Below, piece by piece: positions 1 through 6,732 of a DNA stretch of 8,362 bases. The notes under the pieces were generated by a model. That model was given only the letters and a program-made list of their open reading frames with translations. It did no database searches and was not told the origin of the DNA. The position numbers and the translations under genes are program-made. This stretch comes from Gammaproteobacteria bacterium (GTDB lineage: Bacteria; Pseudomonadota; Gammaproteobacteria; GCA-001735895), in contig JARFPR010000342.1 of the NCBI GenBank assembly GCA_029288195.1, positions 1-8,362 on the forward strand. The letters are read 5' to 3'. The stretch's first letter is position 1. Each line of letters starts with the position of its first letter.

Positions 1-66
1 CGGATGACTTTGACCTTCACCAATGATTTGCTATCGAAAATCGATGGTGCTCTTAATCCTGGCTGA
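1..66 (+). CDS. bamE: Outer membrane assembly factor BamE, C-terminal fragment (partial)
   Basis: An open plus-strand frame enters from the left window edge and stops at TGA 64-66, giving 21 residues that read RMTLTFTNDLLSKIDGALNP plus a final Gly. BamE is a small outer-membrane lipoprotein of the BAM complex, which inserts beta-barrel proteins. Its last strand typically has this pattern of alternating hydrophobics (TLTF, then LLSKI). The stronger evidence is context: in E. coli and many gammaproteobacteria bamE is convergent with ratB, and here the frame runs head-on into ratB, with the two coding ends overlapping by 14 bp. The sequence match is short and rests on memory of the family, so the call leans on synteny. 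The remainder of the gene lies to the left of the window. Confidence 0.68.
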   Translation, partial: RMTLTFTNDLLSKIDGALNPG

Positions 67-373
67 TCGCACCGCCGCCTTTTTTCATCTTCAAACCCTG
101 CGCAGCCCTTTGTCTTCGTACTTCCTTGGGATCTGCGATCAACGGCCTGTATATCTCGATACGATCACCATCGCATAATTTGTAATCGGCAGCGACCGGC
201 TTACTGAAAATCCCCAGTTTACAATTTTCGAGGTCGATCTCGGGAAAGTGCTGGTTGATTCCGGATTGTCTCACGGCGTCGCGGATAGGGGTGCCAAACT
301 CGATTTCACATTCAAGAATAACCTGTTTATCAGGGGTCGCATAAGCCACTTCGATCGTGGTCTTAGCGCTCAT
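53..373 (-). CDS. ratB: RnfH/RatB family ubiquitin-like protein
   Basis: Encodes 106 residues of the small RnfH (UPF0125, RatB) family, which has a beta-grasp, ubiquitin-like fold. The diagnostic stretch is DGDRIEIYRPLIADPKEVRR at about residues 68-87, nearly identical to E. coli RatB. The family also starts with a motif like VEVAYA, seen here as IEVAYATPDKQ. The molecular role is not settled: the gene was named after an rnf operon and later as partner of RatA, but an antitoxin function is not established. The frame extends upstream to 442, but ATG at 373 is preferred because an AAGGAA ribosome-binding site lies 5 bases before it and the product then has the family's length. It overlaps the end of ratA by 11 bp, so the two are probably translated from one mRNA. 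The stop codon overlaps the convergent bamE end. Confidence 0.93.
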   Translation of the reverse strand: MSAKTTIEVAYATPDKQVILECEIEFGTPIRDAVRQSGINQHFPEIDLENCKLGIFSKPVAADYKLCDGDRIEIYRPLIADPKEVRRQRAAQGLKMKKGGGAISQD

Positions 374-797
374 ATCGATTCCTTGCGCGTTCACAAAACG
401 AATCAACCATCGTATTCGCGATTCGTGAAAAAGCAGGCGCAATCAAGGTAGATGCAAGACCTTGTTTCATTTCGAATTGCAGCATGAGCTCGATTTTACA
501 GCCATCGGAATCGATCGAGGTGAAACTCCATAGTCCATCGAGTTTGCTAAATGGGCCTTCGACCAGTTCCATTTCAATCGATTGGCCAGGTACCATTGAG
601 TTACGGGTTTTAAACCAGTGATTTAATCCGGCGCCACGCATCAAGATGGATGCCTCCATCGAGGAATTATCCAGCTGACTAATCTTAACATCGCCGCACC
701 AGGGTAAAAACTCGGGATAGGACTCGACATCATTGACGATGTCATACATGAATTGAGCCGGATAAGGCATCAAGGCACTACGCCGTATTTCTGGCAC
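363..797 (-). CDS. ratA: RatA / COQ10-like START-domain protein
   Basis: A 144-residue single-domain protein of the polyketide cyclase/START (SRPBCC) superfamily. It opens with MPEIRRSALMPYPAQFMYDI and continues with VNDVESYPEFLPWC, LVEGPFSKLDGLWSF and a C-terminal MVDSFCERA helix, all lining up with E. coli RatA. The fold binds a hydrophobic ligand in a deep cavity. The eukaryotic relative COQ10 binds ubiquinone and supports respiration. E. coli RatA was reported to block 70S ribosome association, hence the toxin label, but a ubiquinone-related housekeeping role is at least as plausible. The start is GTG at 797; the alternative Met10 would cut off conserved N-terminal residues. The gene begins 1 bp after the stop of the transporter gene and overlaps ratB by 11 bp, implying co-transcription of all three. 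No strong Shine-Dalgarno is visible, consistent with translational coupling. Confidence 0.93.
   Translation of the reverse strand: MPEIRRSALMPYPAQFMYDIVNDVESYPEFLPWCGDVKISQLDNSSMEASILMRGAGLNHWFKTRNSMVPGQSIEMELVEGPFSKLDGLWSFTSIDSDGCKIELMLQFEMKQGLASTLIAPAFSRIANTMVDSFCERARNRYER
379..384 (-). promoter_or_regulatory. Ribosome-binding site that fixes the ratB start
   Basis: On the minus strand AAGGAA is followed by TCGAT and then the ATG at 373. It lies inside the 3' end of ratA. It favours the 106-residue form of RatB over the longer open frame that begins at 442 and has no homologous N-terminal extension. Confidence 0.6.
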
Positions 798-798
798 T

Positions 799-2196
799 TC
801 AAATGATCCCGAAAGCAGCCAGTATTACTACCAGCAATAGCACTGGAATTATGTAGCGGACCAGGTAGTTCCAGATCTCGTAACTGTAATGCCGGGGTAG
901 CGCGAATTCCTTGTGACTGACCTCGCGCGGGATTTTCCAGGCGACAAACAGGCATATAAATAAGGCGACAAACGGCTGGATCAGGTGGCTCGAAAAAAAC
1001 ACCAGTACGTCGTGGAAACCGGCGTTGTTAACCAGGCGAACGGCTTCGTCCCCAAAAAATAACGCCACCGTAAATCCATCCCCGTTCCAGACAGTATGCG
1101 ACAGTATAACACCCAGGCCAAACATCCAGATTCCAATACCCAGCATTACTGCGGCCTTTAAACGCGATATCGAAAACTTGCGTTGCAGGTAGGTGACGGG
1201 GGCCTCGAGTAACGCGATCGATGTAGTCAGAGCCGCAATGGTTAATAACAGGAAAAACAGGGTACTGAACAAGCCGCCATAAGCAAACTGATTCATGATT
1301 ACCGGCATAACCCGAAATGCGAACTGACTGTCGATGCCGGGCTCCTGGCCCGCAGATAACATCAGTGCATTAATTGAAAGGCCCGTGTAAATAGAAAAAA
1401 GTAACTCGACCGTAATGACCAGGCCCGCCGAATATCCAATGGAAACCCCGGCAGGCAGGTATCGACCATAGGCCATCATCGCTCCTATTCCGAGGGTGAG
1501 CGTGTAGAAAGCACGTTGCAAGGCGATGATCGGTGTCTGCGAGTCCATCGCAGAAAAGTCGGCATATAAGGTACTTTGTATGCTTAACCGCATTCCCGAG
1601 GAGGTAAACCCGAGAACGAGTCCAGTGATTAGCAGTAAAATCATCAGTGGAACCAATATCAGCGTTACCCGCTCCAGGCCGACTTTTAAAGGCTGTCCGC
1701 AAATCGAAACTAACACGATTACGAACAAGGTATGCCACAAGGTCATGCGTTCACTGTCGATTGTGAAGCTATCAAACTGTGTTTTGGCAGTCTCAAGCGT
1801 GGCGCCATCGAATACGCCGACCAGCGATTTAAACGAGTAGGCAAGCGACCAGCCTGCAATCACGCTGAAAGTCGCAATAATCAGAAAGGCGGCAAGCATC
1901 GCGCTGAGGCCCACAAGTTTCCAGTAAACCGACGCCTTGTATTGATCGGAAAGTGTTCTCAGACTTGCCGCTGGGTCCGTCCTGGTTAGCCGGCCCAGCA
2001 TCAATTCATTCATCAACAGTGGTAGTCCGAGCACAAACAGAAAAAAAATGTACAGTAACAGGAAAGCACCACCCCCGTTTTGACCCGCGAGGACAGGAAA
2101 AGTCAGGAAATCGTTCAGGCTTAATGTTGCGCCGGCGGCCACAACGACAAACGCCGATTGTGAGCGCCAGCTAAACCCGCTTTCAGTCGTGCTCAT
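799..2196 (-). CDS. Divergent neurotransmitter:sodium symporter (NSS/SNF) family transporter
   Basis: A 465-residue inner-membrane protein with about 11-12 hydrophobic segments, of the LeuT-fold NSS family (Na+-coupled uptake of amino acids and related compounds). The family signature is clear: FPVLAGQNGGGAFLLLYIFF (residues 33-52), GLPLLMNELMLGR (57-69), YTLTLGIGAM in TM6 (231-240) and AALTTSIALLEAP in TM8 (321-333). However, the unwound TM1 segment reads GATLSLNDFLTFP (22-34), where LeuT has GNAVGLGNFLRFP. The LeuT sodium ligand Asn27 is therefore Asp29 and the gate Arg30 is Thr32. In TM3, Tyr108 of LeuT corresponds to Phe110 (TFSVIAGW). The substrate is thus unpredictable and may not be a standard amino acid. 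The ATG at 2196 has no obvious Shine-Dalgarno. Upstream is a 194 bp gap with a candidate promoter; downstream, ratA follows after 1 bp. In E. coli the gene next to ratA on this side is smpB. Confidence 0.88.
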   Translation of the reverse strand: MSTTESGFSWRSQSAFVVVAAGATLSLNDFLTFPVLAGQNGGGAFLLLYIFFLFVLGLPLLMNELMLGRLTRTDPAASLRTLSDQYKASVYWKLVGLSAMLAAFLIIATFSVIAGWSLAYSFKSLVGVFDGATLETAKTQFDSFTIDSERMTLWHTLFVIVLVSICGQPLKVGLERVTLILVPLMILLLITGLVLGFTSSGMRLSIQSTLYADFSAMDSQTPIIALQRAFYTLTLGIGAMMAYGRYLPAGVSIGYSAGLVITVELLFSIYTGLSINALMLSAGQEPGIDSQFAFRVMPVIMNQFAYGGLFSTLFFLLLTIAALTTSIALLEAPVTYLQRKFSISRLKAAVMLGIGIWMFGLGVILSHTVWNGDGFTVALFFGDEAVRLVNNAGFHDVLVFFSSHLIQPFVALFICLFVAWKIPREVSHKEFALPRHYSYEIWNYLVRYIIPVLLLVVILAAFGII

Positions 2197-2278
2197 ATCT
2201 GGTCATGTTTATTAAGTCATTCATCATTCAGAAGTTAAATGTCGTTGATAGATATTTCAAACTTAAGTCAATTAATTC

Positions 2279-2312
2279 AATAAGTTACTAAGTATAGTTA
2301 AGGTAACTTATT
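2279..2312. repeat. 10 bp perfect inverted repeat upstream of the transporter
   Basis: The arms are AATAAGTTAC (2279-2288) and GTAACTTATT (2303-2312), exact reverse complements separated by 14 bases. It lies about 80 bp upstream of the transporter start and about 80 bp beyond the clsB stop. The arms flank the candidate -10 box on the minus strand. There is no following run of T on either strand, and the stem is AT-rich, so an operator for a dimeric regulator seems more likely than an intrinsic terminator. Confidence 0.6.
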
Positions 2313-2318
2313 CTGCAA
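2291..2318 (-). promoter_or_regulatory. Candidate sigma-70 promoter for the transporter-ratA-ratB unit
   Basis: On the minus strand a TATACT -10 box (2296-2291, 5 of 6 consensus bases) is preceded at 16 bp by TTGCAG (2318-2313), which matches only half of the -35 consensus. The -10 box sits inside the spacer of the inverted repeat, and one arm fills most of the space between -35 and -10, so a bound repressor would block it. Transcription would begin about 90 bp before the transporter ATG. The prediction is by eye only. Confidence 0.35.
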
Positions 2319-2390
2319 TTATCTGATAGTAAGCAAGATGGTTCCAGCCATTCGATGCGATATCGGAACTTGATGAATGCCCGCTTCGAA

Positions 2391-3518
2391 TTACATCCAA
2401 TAGCGCAAAAACCTGGACAACCAGCCCAGCAACCTGAGCAACCATGGGTGTTGTTGCCAGTGATGAAGGGTAATTTCAACACTATCCGAAATATCACGAC
2501 AAAATCTTTCCTGCATTTGTTCAACCATCTGAGTGTCATCCAGCAGCAGGTCAAGTTCCAGGTCATGGAATAGGCTACGATAATTCAGATTAGTACTGCC
2601 AACTAAAACCTGCTCGTCGATAAGTATAGTCTTAGAATGCAAAACCCGGGTGCCATACTCGAAAACACGAATATTACTTTCCAGTAGATCGGTGTAAAAA
2701 CTGCGCGATAACAGCGGAAAGAAAACTACATCCGAGCGCTTCGGGACTATTAACTGAACCGAGATACCTGCCTTCGCCTTGCGTTTTAAAAGCCTTAATA
2801 CCTGGTTTGTTGGATTGAAATAGGCATTGGTAATCCAGATTCGCTGTCTGCATTGTTCGAGTTCGCTTATCAAATGTAACTTCGGTTGTCTCCGTCGTTT
2901 AATTTCTGCACGGGCCATAAAATGGCGGGAACGCTGACCTATACTGCCCTGCTTGCGTTGCCAGACATGGGTAAAGTTCGTTGCCAGCATTTGAACCACC
3001 GATCCGCTTACCCGTAAACCGGTATCGTGCCAGTAGTCGTTTTCAGCTCCAGATGAAAGATTCAAATGATCGGCAGTAATATTATAGCTACCCAACCAGG
3101 CAACTTTCTGATCGATTACACAGAGTTTGCGATGATTGCGACGATTGATCGAAGCGAACAAGTAGAAAAACTGGGAGTACCATCGCCCTGCTTTCAGTGC
3201 TCGCCGGTAAACCGGAAAGTCCCAGGGCAGCGGATGAAAAACCCGAACCTCGCTATTTTGTGATTTGAGTTGATCTGCGATCAGATTCGAATCGTAATAA
3301 GAACCCACCCCATCAATCAACAATCTCAACTTGACACCGCGTGCAACTGCATCAACCAGCGCAGACAAGATTTGATTGCCGGTGGCATCAAGTTTGAAGA
3401 TGTAGGTTTCAAGAATTATTTCATCCTGGGCCTGATCGATATCTTCCGTCAGACTGCTGAAATATTCCTCGGGCGTAAAAAATAGCTGGTTAGGCGATTG
3501 CGTGCTCCGCACTATCAA
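2391..3518 (-). CDS. clsB: Cardiolipin synthase ClsB-like phospholipase D family protein
   Basis: A 375-residue protein with two phospholipase D HKD motifs: NHRKLCVIDQ (His129, Lys131, Asp136) followed by WLGSYNI, and LHSKTILIDE (His294, Lys296, Asp301) followed by VGSTNLNYRS. Bacterial cardiolipin synthases of this type transfer a phosphatidyl group onto phosphatidylglycerol or a related alcohol through a phospho-histidine intermediate. There is no signal peptide and no N-terminal transmembrane pair, which resembles E. coli ClsB (413 residues) rather than ClsA. A Trp/Leu-rich tail (about residues 354-375) could bind the membrane. The neighbour upstream is a YbhP homologue, and ybhP-clsB is also the E. 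coli order, which supports the ClsB subgroup. The frame opens with TTG at 3518, overlapping the upstream stop by 4 bp (TTGA). A GTG two codons later is an equally possible start; no clear Shine-Dalgarno separates them. Other alcohol acceptors cannot be excluded. Confidence 0.82.
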   Translation of the reverse strand: MIVRSTQSPNQLFFTPEEYFSSLTEDIDQAQDEIILETYIFKLDATGNQILSALVDAVARGVKLRLLIDGVGSYYDSNLIADQLKSQNSEVRVFHPLPWDFPVYRRALKAGRWYSQFFYLFASINRRNHRKLCVIDQKVAWLGSYNITADHLNLSSGAENDYWHDTGLRVSGSVVQMLATNFTHVWQRKQGSIGQRSRHFMARAEIKRRRQPKLHLISELEQCRQRIWITNAYFNPTNQVLRLLKRKAKAGISVQLIVPKRSDVVFFPLLSRSFYTDLLESNIRVFEYGTRVLHSKTILIDEQVLVGSTNLNYRSLFHDLELDLLLDDTQMVEQMQERFCRDISDSVEITLHHWQQHPWLLRLLGWLSRFLRYWM

Positions 3519-4255
3519 AGCGCGAAACGTGCATACAGGGGCAAATGATCAGATAGTTCGCTCCAGGGTTGCCGCTCCATGCAGTACGAGTCGAGTAAAT
3601 TAACCCCGCGATAGTAAATTCTATCCATGCGAAACATGGGCCAGTGCGATGGAAAAGTTTTGGCGTACTTACCGTTTATTTGTCGAAACGCTTCCTGCAG
3701 TCCTAACTGCGACTCCACCGAACCACCCAGGCCGCCATGCCAGTCGTTAAAATCGCCACCCAGAATAATGGGATCAGAGGCGTTGATATTAGAGTCAACA
3801 TAGTGCTTTAGAGTACGGATCTGGCGTTTACGCTCGAAACCAATCAGGTCCAGGTGCACGCACAACAAGTGCAACGGCCTGGTACTGTTTGGCAGTTCGA
3901 TCATGCCATGCAACAGGCTACGACTGGCGCGCTTGAAACGGGACAGGTTTAAATTACTCCAGTCAGCAATCTCGTACTTGCTTAAAATTGCGTTTCCGTG
4001 ATGACCCTTTCGATAAATCGCGTTTTTACCGTAGGCATAGTGAGGCCAGATGTTATCGGCCAGGTATTCAAACTGGCTAACATCCGGCCAGGCAGAAATC
4101 CGGCTTTCGTGATGCAGGTGGCGTCCCTGTATCTCTTGCAGCAGCACGACATCAACCTCTGCATTTTTCAGGTGATCCTTGATCTTGTGCAATACAAAAT
4201 CGCGATTGTAGCGATCGAAACCCTTGTGAATGTTATAAGTCAGTACCTTGATCAT
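3515..4255 (-). CDS. ybhP: YbhP-like endonuclease/exonuclease/phosphatase family protein
   Basis: Encodes 246 residues with the full metal-dependent endonuclease/exonuclease/phosphatase (DNase I-like) fold. Motifs in order: LTYNIHKG with Asn8, VVLLQEIQG with Glu41, HGNAILS (86-92), CVHLDL with His134, LGGDFNDW with Asp168 and Asn170, MDRIYY with Asp211, and LSDHLPL with the catalytic Asp236-His237 pair. All catalytic positions appear intact, so it should be an active phosphodiesterase or phosphatase. The substrate is unknown; in E. coli ybhP precedes clsB in an operon, hinting at a lipid or lipid-headgroup phosphoester rather than DNA. The frame is open to 4348, but that would overlap the upstream regulator gene, and the extra 31 residues precede the family's normal N-terminus (MIKVLTYNIH), so ATG 4255 is chosen. 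It starts 43 bp after the regulator stop and overlaps clsB by 4 bp. No signal peptide is seen, so it is probably cytoplasmic. Confidence 0.85.
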   Translation of the reverse strand: MIKVLTYNIHKGFDRYNRDFVLHKIKDHLKNAEVDVVLLQEIQGRHLHHESRISAWPDVSQFEYLADNIWPHYAYGKNAIYRKGHHGNAILSKYEIADWSNLNLSRFKRASRSLLHGMIELPNSTRPLHLLCVHLDLIGFERKRQIRTLKHYVDSNINASDPIILGGDFNDWHGGLGGSVESQLGLQEAFRQINGKYAKTFPSHWPMFRMDRIYYRGVNLLDSYCMERQPWSELSDHLPLYARFAL

Positions 4256-4298
4256 TGCTTGACCAGTAAATCGATTTCCGGGTATGCAGATAATTTCA

Positions 4299-5054
4299 TT
4301 ATCGAAAAACACGCTTGTCCAGGGATCGACGTAGTTCCTGGAAAACATTTATTTCCCAGGGTCGAATCGCCATCATTAAACTGGTACCGAAGCGTTGCTC
4401 CAGGGGCAGTGATTCAGATGCCAGGTTCATATCATTCATTTCCTCGGCAAGATGCTGGATTTTCTTGATAATCTCTGCGTTTGCGTTTCTTGAAATCATA
4501 CCGGATACGAAAACTCGAAACTCGCCAGCCTCGTTGAAAGAGGAATTCAGGAACTCCAACTGGACCTTGTCTTCGAAAAAGCGCTGAATCGGGCCATTGG
4601 GAATCCATTTGAAATTTTGCGAAATCATTAACTTAACGCGATTACCCGGTTGCAGTTCGATCATTTTCATACGGTCCAGTCGTGCCAGTAGCTTTATGCC
4701 CTCGGGTTCTGAAATGTCGTAGGTTTCAAGCACTTCGCTGAAGCTCAGTTTGTTCATTAATAATAGTGCGATTAGTAACAGTTTTGTATCAGAAACCAGG
4801 TCTTTTTCCTGCTCCAGTGTCAGCTGGGTTGTTAGCTCAAAATTTTTCTCCATCAGGTGCACCAGGTCACTAATATCAAGGTGTAGCAATTCGCATATCT
4901 TTTCCAGGCGTTTCAGTGAAAATGCTTCTTCCGAAAACAGGCGCTTGACGCTGGTCTCGGAAAGTTCGAGAACTTCTGAAACCTGCTTGTAAGTAACGCG
5001 TTGTTTTCGTAGCTCCTGCTTGAGGGTATCCACTAGCGGCCTGGTCTGCGACAT
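4299..5054 (-). CDS. XRE-type (Cro/CI-like) helix-turn-helix transcriptional regulator
   Basis: A 251-residue protein. Residues 7-68 form a Cro/CI helix-turn-helix: VTYKQVSEVLELSETSVKRL places the turn and recognition helix, followed by FSLKRLEKICELLHLDISDL. The remaining 180 residues form a largely helical region with a conserved-looking GPIQRFFEDKVQLEFLNSSF segment and a C-terminal RPWEINVFQELRR; I recall this architecture from uncharacterised gammaproteobacterial regulators, but no ligand is known to me. The start is well supported: ATG 5054 with AGGAG nine bases upstream. It is placed between the HKD lipoprotein and the ybhP-clsB pair on the same strand, with 55 bp upstream and 43 bp downstream, so it may control its own transcript and one or both HKD genes. 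Targets are inferred from position only. Confidence 0.85.
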   Translation of the reverse strand: MSQTRPLVDTLKQELRKQRVTYKQVSEVLELSETSVKRLFSEEAFSLKRLEKICELLHLDISDLVHLMEKNFELTTQLTLEQEKDLVSDTKLLLIALLLMNKLSFSEVLETYDISEPEGIKLLARLDRMKMIELQPGNRVKLMISQNFKWIPNGPIQRFFEDKVQLEFLNSSFNEAGEFRVFVSGMISRNANAEIIKKIQHLAEEMNDMNLASESLPLEQRFGTSLMMAIRPWEINVFQELRRSLDKRVFR

Positions 5055-5087
5055 GGCGGCGATCTCCTTTGCGATTGAGGCCCTAAT

Positions 5088-5096
5088 ATAATATCA
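5088..5096 (-). promoter_or_regulatory. Candidate extended -10 promoter for the regulator gene
   Basis: In the 55 bp between the HKD lipoprotein stop and the regulator start the minus strand reads TGATATTAT, an extended -10 element (TGn followed by TATTAT, 5 of 6 bases). No good -35 is present, as expected for extended -10 promoters. Transcription would start near 5081, leaving a short leader containing the AGGAG ribosome site. It would let regulator, ybhP and clsB be expressed independently of the upstream genes. Confidence 0.42.
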
Positions 5097-5109
5097 CCTG
5101 AAAAACTAC

Positions 5110-6648
5110 TTAGAGGAATTCGTCGGCGATTAATTCTGCGAAGTGGTGGCGGTTGAGAATCGGCAATGGTTTCCGTAACTCTATGGAATTCGCAAAATCG
5201 GGGTAAAAAACACGTTCCAAGAGCTCGGCTACAAAGGCTGGGTGGGAAGTCCCGAGATTGATCTCCTGGTTGACCTGAAGACTGAGCTTGTCGAAATTGG
5301 CCGAGCCCAGGCAGGCCCAGCCGTCATACACGGCAGCCTTTACATGGGTCATTCCCGGATAGTTATATACCCGGATACCATTGCGTAACATGGTGTTGAT
5401 CGCTTTTTGATTACTGAGATTGAGGATACCGCTGTCACCATGCGAAGCCAGGATTACGCGCACGTCGACACCACGGCGACGAGCCCTGGCGAGTTCAAAT
5501 AAAATCTTGTCGTCGGAAAAATAGGCGTTTTCGATATAGATATGATTCCGTGCACGTCGTATTGCCGCGAGCTGGGCACGGTAAAGTTCGGAATCATGGA
5601 TCGAAGTGCTTAAAACACGGATCGGGTAACCCTCACCCGAATTGTCAATTTCGTAGCCTTCAATGGCTGTTTTCAACCAGGCTAAATCTCCCATCCAGCC
5701 TGATTTCGCCCAGGCCTGGTCAAATTCATATTGCAGCTGTCTGACAATAGGCCCATCTACCTGCATCATCAAATCGTGCCAGTCGTAGCGATATTCCCTG
5801 CCTATGTTCATTCCCCCAAGGAATGCCATGTTCTGATCAATGACCGTTATCTTGGCGTGATCACCCGTGAACCAAGGATTGGATTGTTTACGAAATTCTA
5901 TTTTGCTGGCGTAAGTTAGATACCGAGATATCGACGCCGGTAGATTCGTATCCTCTGGCATACTGGAAGAATCAAGCCGGGTTGCAAACAGATCAGCCAG
6001 TCCGTCAACGAGGATCTTGATTTCGACCTCGTCGGATCTGGCGCGCAATAGATCCGATACTTCTAGCGACACGTCATCATTATCATAGATATAGGTACGA
6101 ATATCGATCGATTCCTCGGCTGTGGCAATCGATGTAACCAGGCGTGAAAAATACTCGTCACCGTCCACCAGCAAATGAATGCGTCCAGAAGAAGATTCAC
6201 GCGAGGTTAGCTCATCCAGATGGTTTTCCCAGGCTTCAAGATCCATGGCAGCTGCGTCAGATAAATCAGGAACAGGATTGTTTTCCAGTTTAGGAAAGCG
6301 CACTTTCTCGATAAAAGTTCTCTCGAGAAATCCGCCAGCAGATTTTAAGGTAACACCGTAAAGAGCCTTTATCGTCGAGAAAGGCCGAACCAGCGGATCT
6401 ATTACAACGGTTTTACCCAGTAAACCCGCCCCGCTCTCGATAGTTGCGGATCCGCGTGTTGAATGGGTCACACGCTTCGGTTCGCCAAAGGAACCCAGAT
6501 GAAACTCGGTACCATGCAGCGAATGGTCTTCGTCTTCAAGATTTTTACCGGTCGGAGAAATAGATGCGCAGGCCATCGACAGGCTGCTGATGATCGCTAA
6601 AGAAATGTAACTGCAGGCCCCATTAATTGAACTGGTTTTCACTAACAT
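5110..6648 (-). CDS. Putative lipoprotein with two phospholipase D (HKD) motifs
   Basis: A 512-residue protein of the phospholipase D/cardiolipin synthase superfamily. The N-terminus has Lys4, a hydrophobic stretch (about 14-26) and a lipobox-like SLSMAC ending at Cys27, so export and lipid anchoring are likely, although Ser at position -3 is not ideal. Residues 28-150 are a poorly recognisable linker. The HKD motifs are DHAKITVIDQ (His264, Lys266, Asp271) followed by FLGGMNIGREY, and THVKAAVYDG (His435, Lys437, Asp442) followed by CLGSANFD. Both are complete, so a phosphatidyl-transfer or phosphodiesterase activity is expected, acting in the periplasm or at the outer membrane. ATG 6648 is supported by GGAGGGG seven bases or less upstream. 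It follows the outer-membrane barrel gene by 154 bp and precedes the regulator by 55 bp. It is not a copy of the clsB-like protein: length, N-terminus and spacing between the motifs differ (171 versus 165 residues between the histidines). Substrate is unknown. Confidence 0.82.
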   Translation of the reverse strand: MLVKTSSINGACSYISLAIISSLSMACASISPTGKNLEDEDHSLHGTEFHLGSFGEPKRVTHSTRGSATIESGAGLLGKTVVIDPLVRPFSTIKALYGVTLKSAGGFLERTFIEKVRFPKLENNPVPDLSDAAAMDLEAWENHLDELTSRESSSGRIHLLVDGDEYFSRLVTSIATAEESIDIRTYIYDNDDVSLEVSDLLRARSDEVEIKILVDGLADLFATRLDSSSMPEDTNLPASISRYLTYASKIEFRKQSNPWFTGDHAKITVIDQNMAFLGGMNIGREYRYDWHDLMMQVDGPIVRQLQYEFDQAWAKSGWMGDLAWLKTAIEGYEIDNSGEGYPIRVLSTSIHDSELYRAQLAAIRRARNHIYIENAYFSDDKILFELARARRRGVDVRVILASHGDSGILNLSNQKAINTMLRNGIRVYNYPGMTHVKAAVYDGWACLGSANFDKLSLQVNQEINLGTSHPAFVAELLERVFYPDFANSIELRKPLPILNRHHFAELIADEFL

Positions 6649-6671
6649 ATCAGCCCCTCCATCGTTTTATT

Positions 6672-6700
6672 GATACCCGGGCACCTTCTCGCGGGTTATC
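6672..6700 (-). other. Possible leader hairpin upstream of the HKD lipoprotein gene
   Basis: On the minus strand GATAACCCG pairs with CGGGTATC with one bulged A, across a 12-base loop. It ends about 24 bases before the lipoprotein ATG and just ahead of its ribosome-binding site. No T-run follows, so it is not a standard terminator. It could affect translation or mRNA stability, or be chance. Confidence 0.3.
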
Positions 6701-6732
6701 CGTTCTGATATTTAGCAAAGATTGTCGATAAA

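Noticed and set aside
363..373. Reading ratA-ratB as a genuine toxin-antitoxin pair
   Set aside because: The names are historical; the proteins belong to the COQ10-like and RnfH families found as conserved chromosomal genes, and nothing here shows toxin-antitoxin behaviour.
374..442. Upstream extension of RatB by 23 residues
   Set aside because: It lies within ratA, has no family counterpart, and the ATG at 373 has a clear ribosome-binding site.
2340..2376. GGTTCC...GGAAC imperfect hairpin after clsB as a terminator
   Set aside because: The stem is only about 5 bp with a 19-base loop and no T-run, so it is not convincing.
2288..2573. Small open frames on both strands at the clsB 3' end
   Set aside because: They mostly overlap clsB out of frame, have odd composition, and lack a ribosome-binding site or recognisable motif.
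3515..4255. Exodeoxyribonuclease III or other DNA-repair nuclease
   Set aside because: The fold is shared, but the motifs and the adjacent clsB fit the YbhP group better; no DNA-repair gene is nearby.
4256..4348. Upstream extension of the YbhP-like protein by 31 residues
   Set aside because: It would overlap the regulator gene by 50 bp and precedes the family's usual N-terminus MIKVLTYNIH.
3998..4468. 156-codon plus-strand open frame
   Set aside because: It lies antisense across the ybhP-like and regulator genes, both with clear family motifs, and shows no domain signature of its own.
5110..6648. Toxin-like or phage-defence HKD effector (Tle or PLD nuclease)
   Set aside because: Two complete HKD motifs with GGMN and GSANFD context fit the cardiolipin-synthase-like lipid enzymes; there is no effector marker, immunity gene or defence partner nearby.
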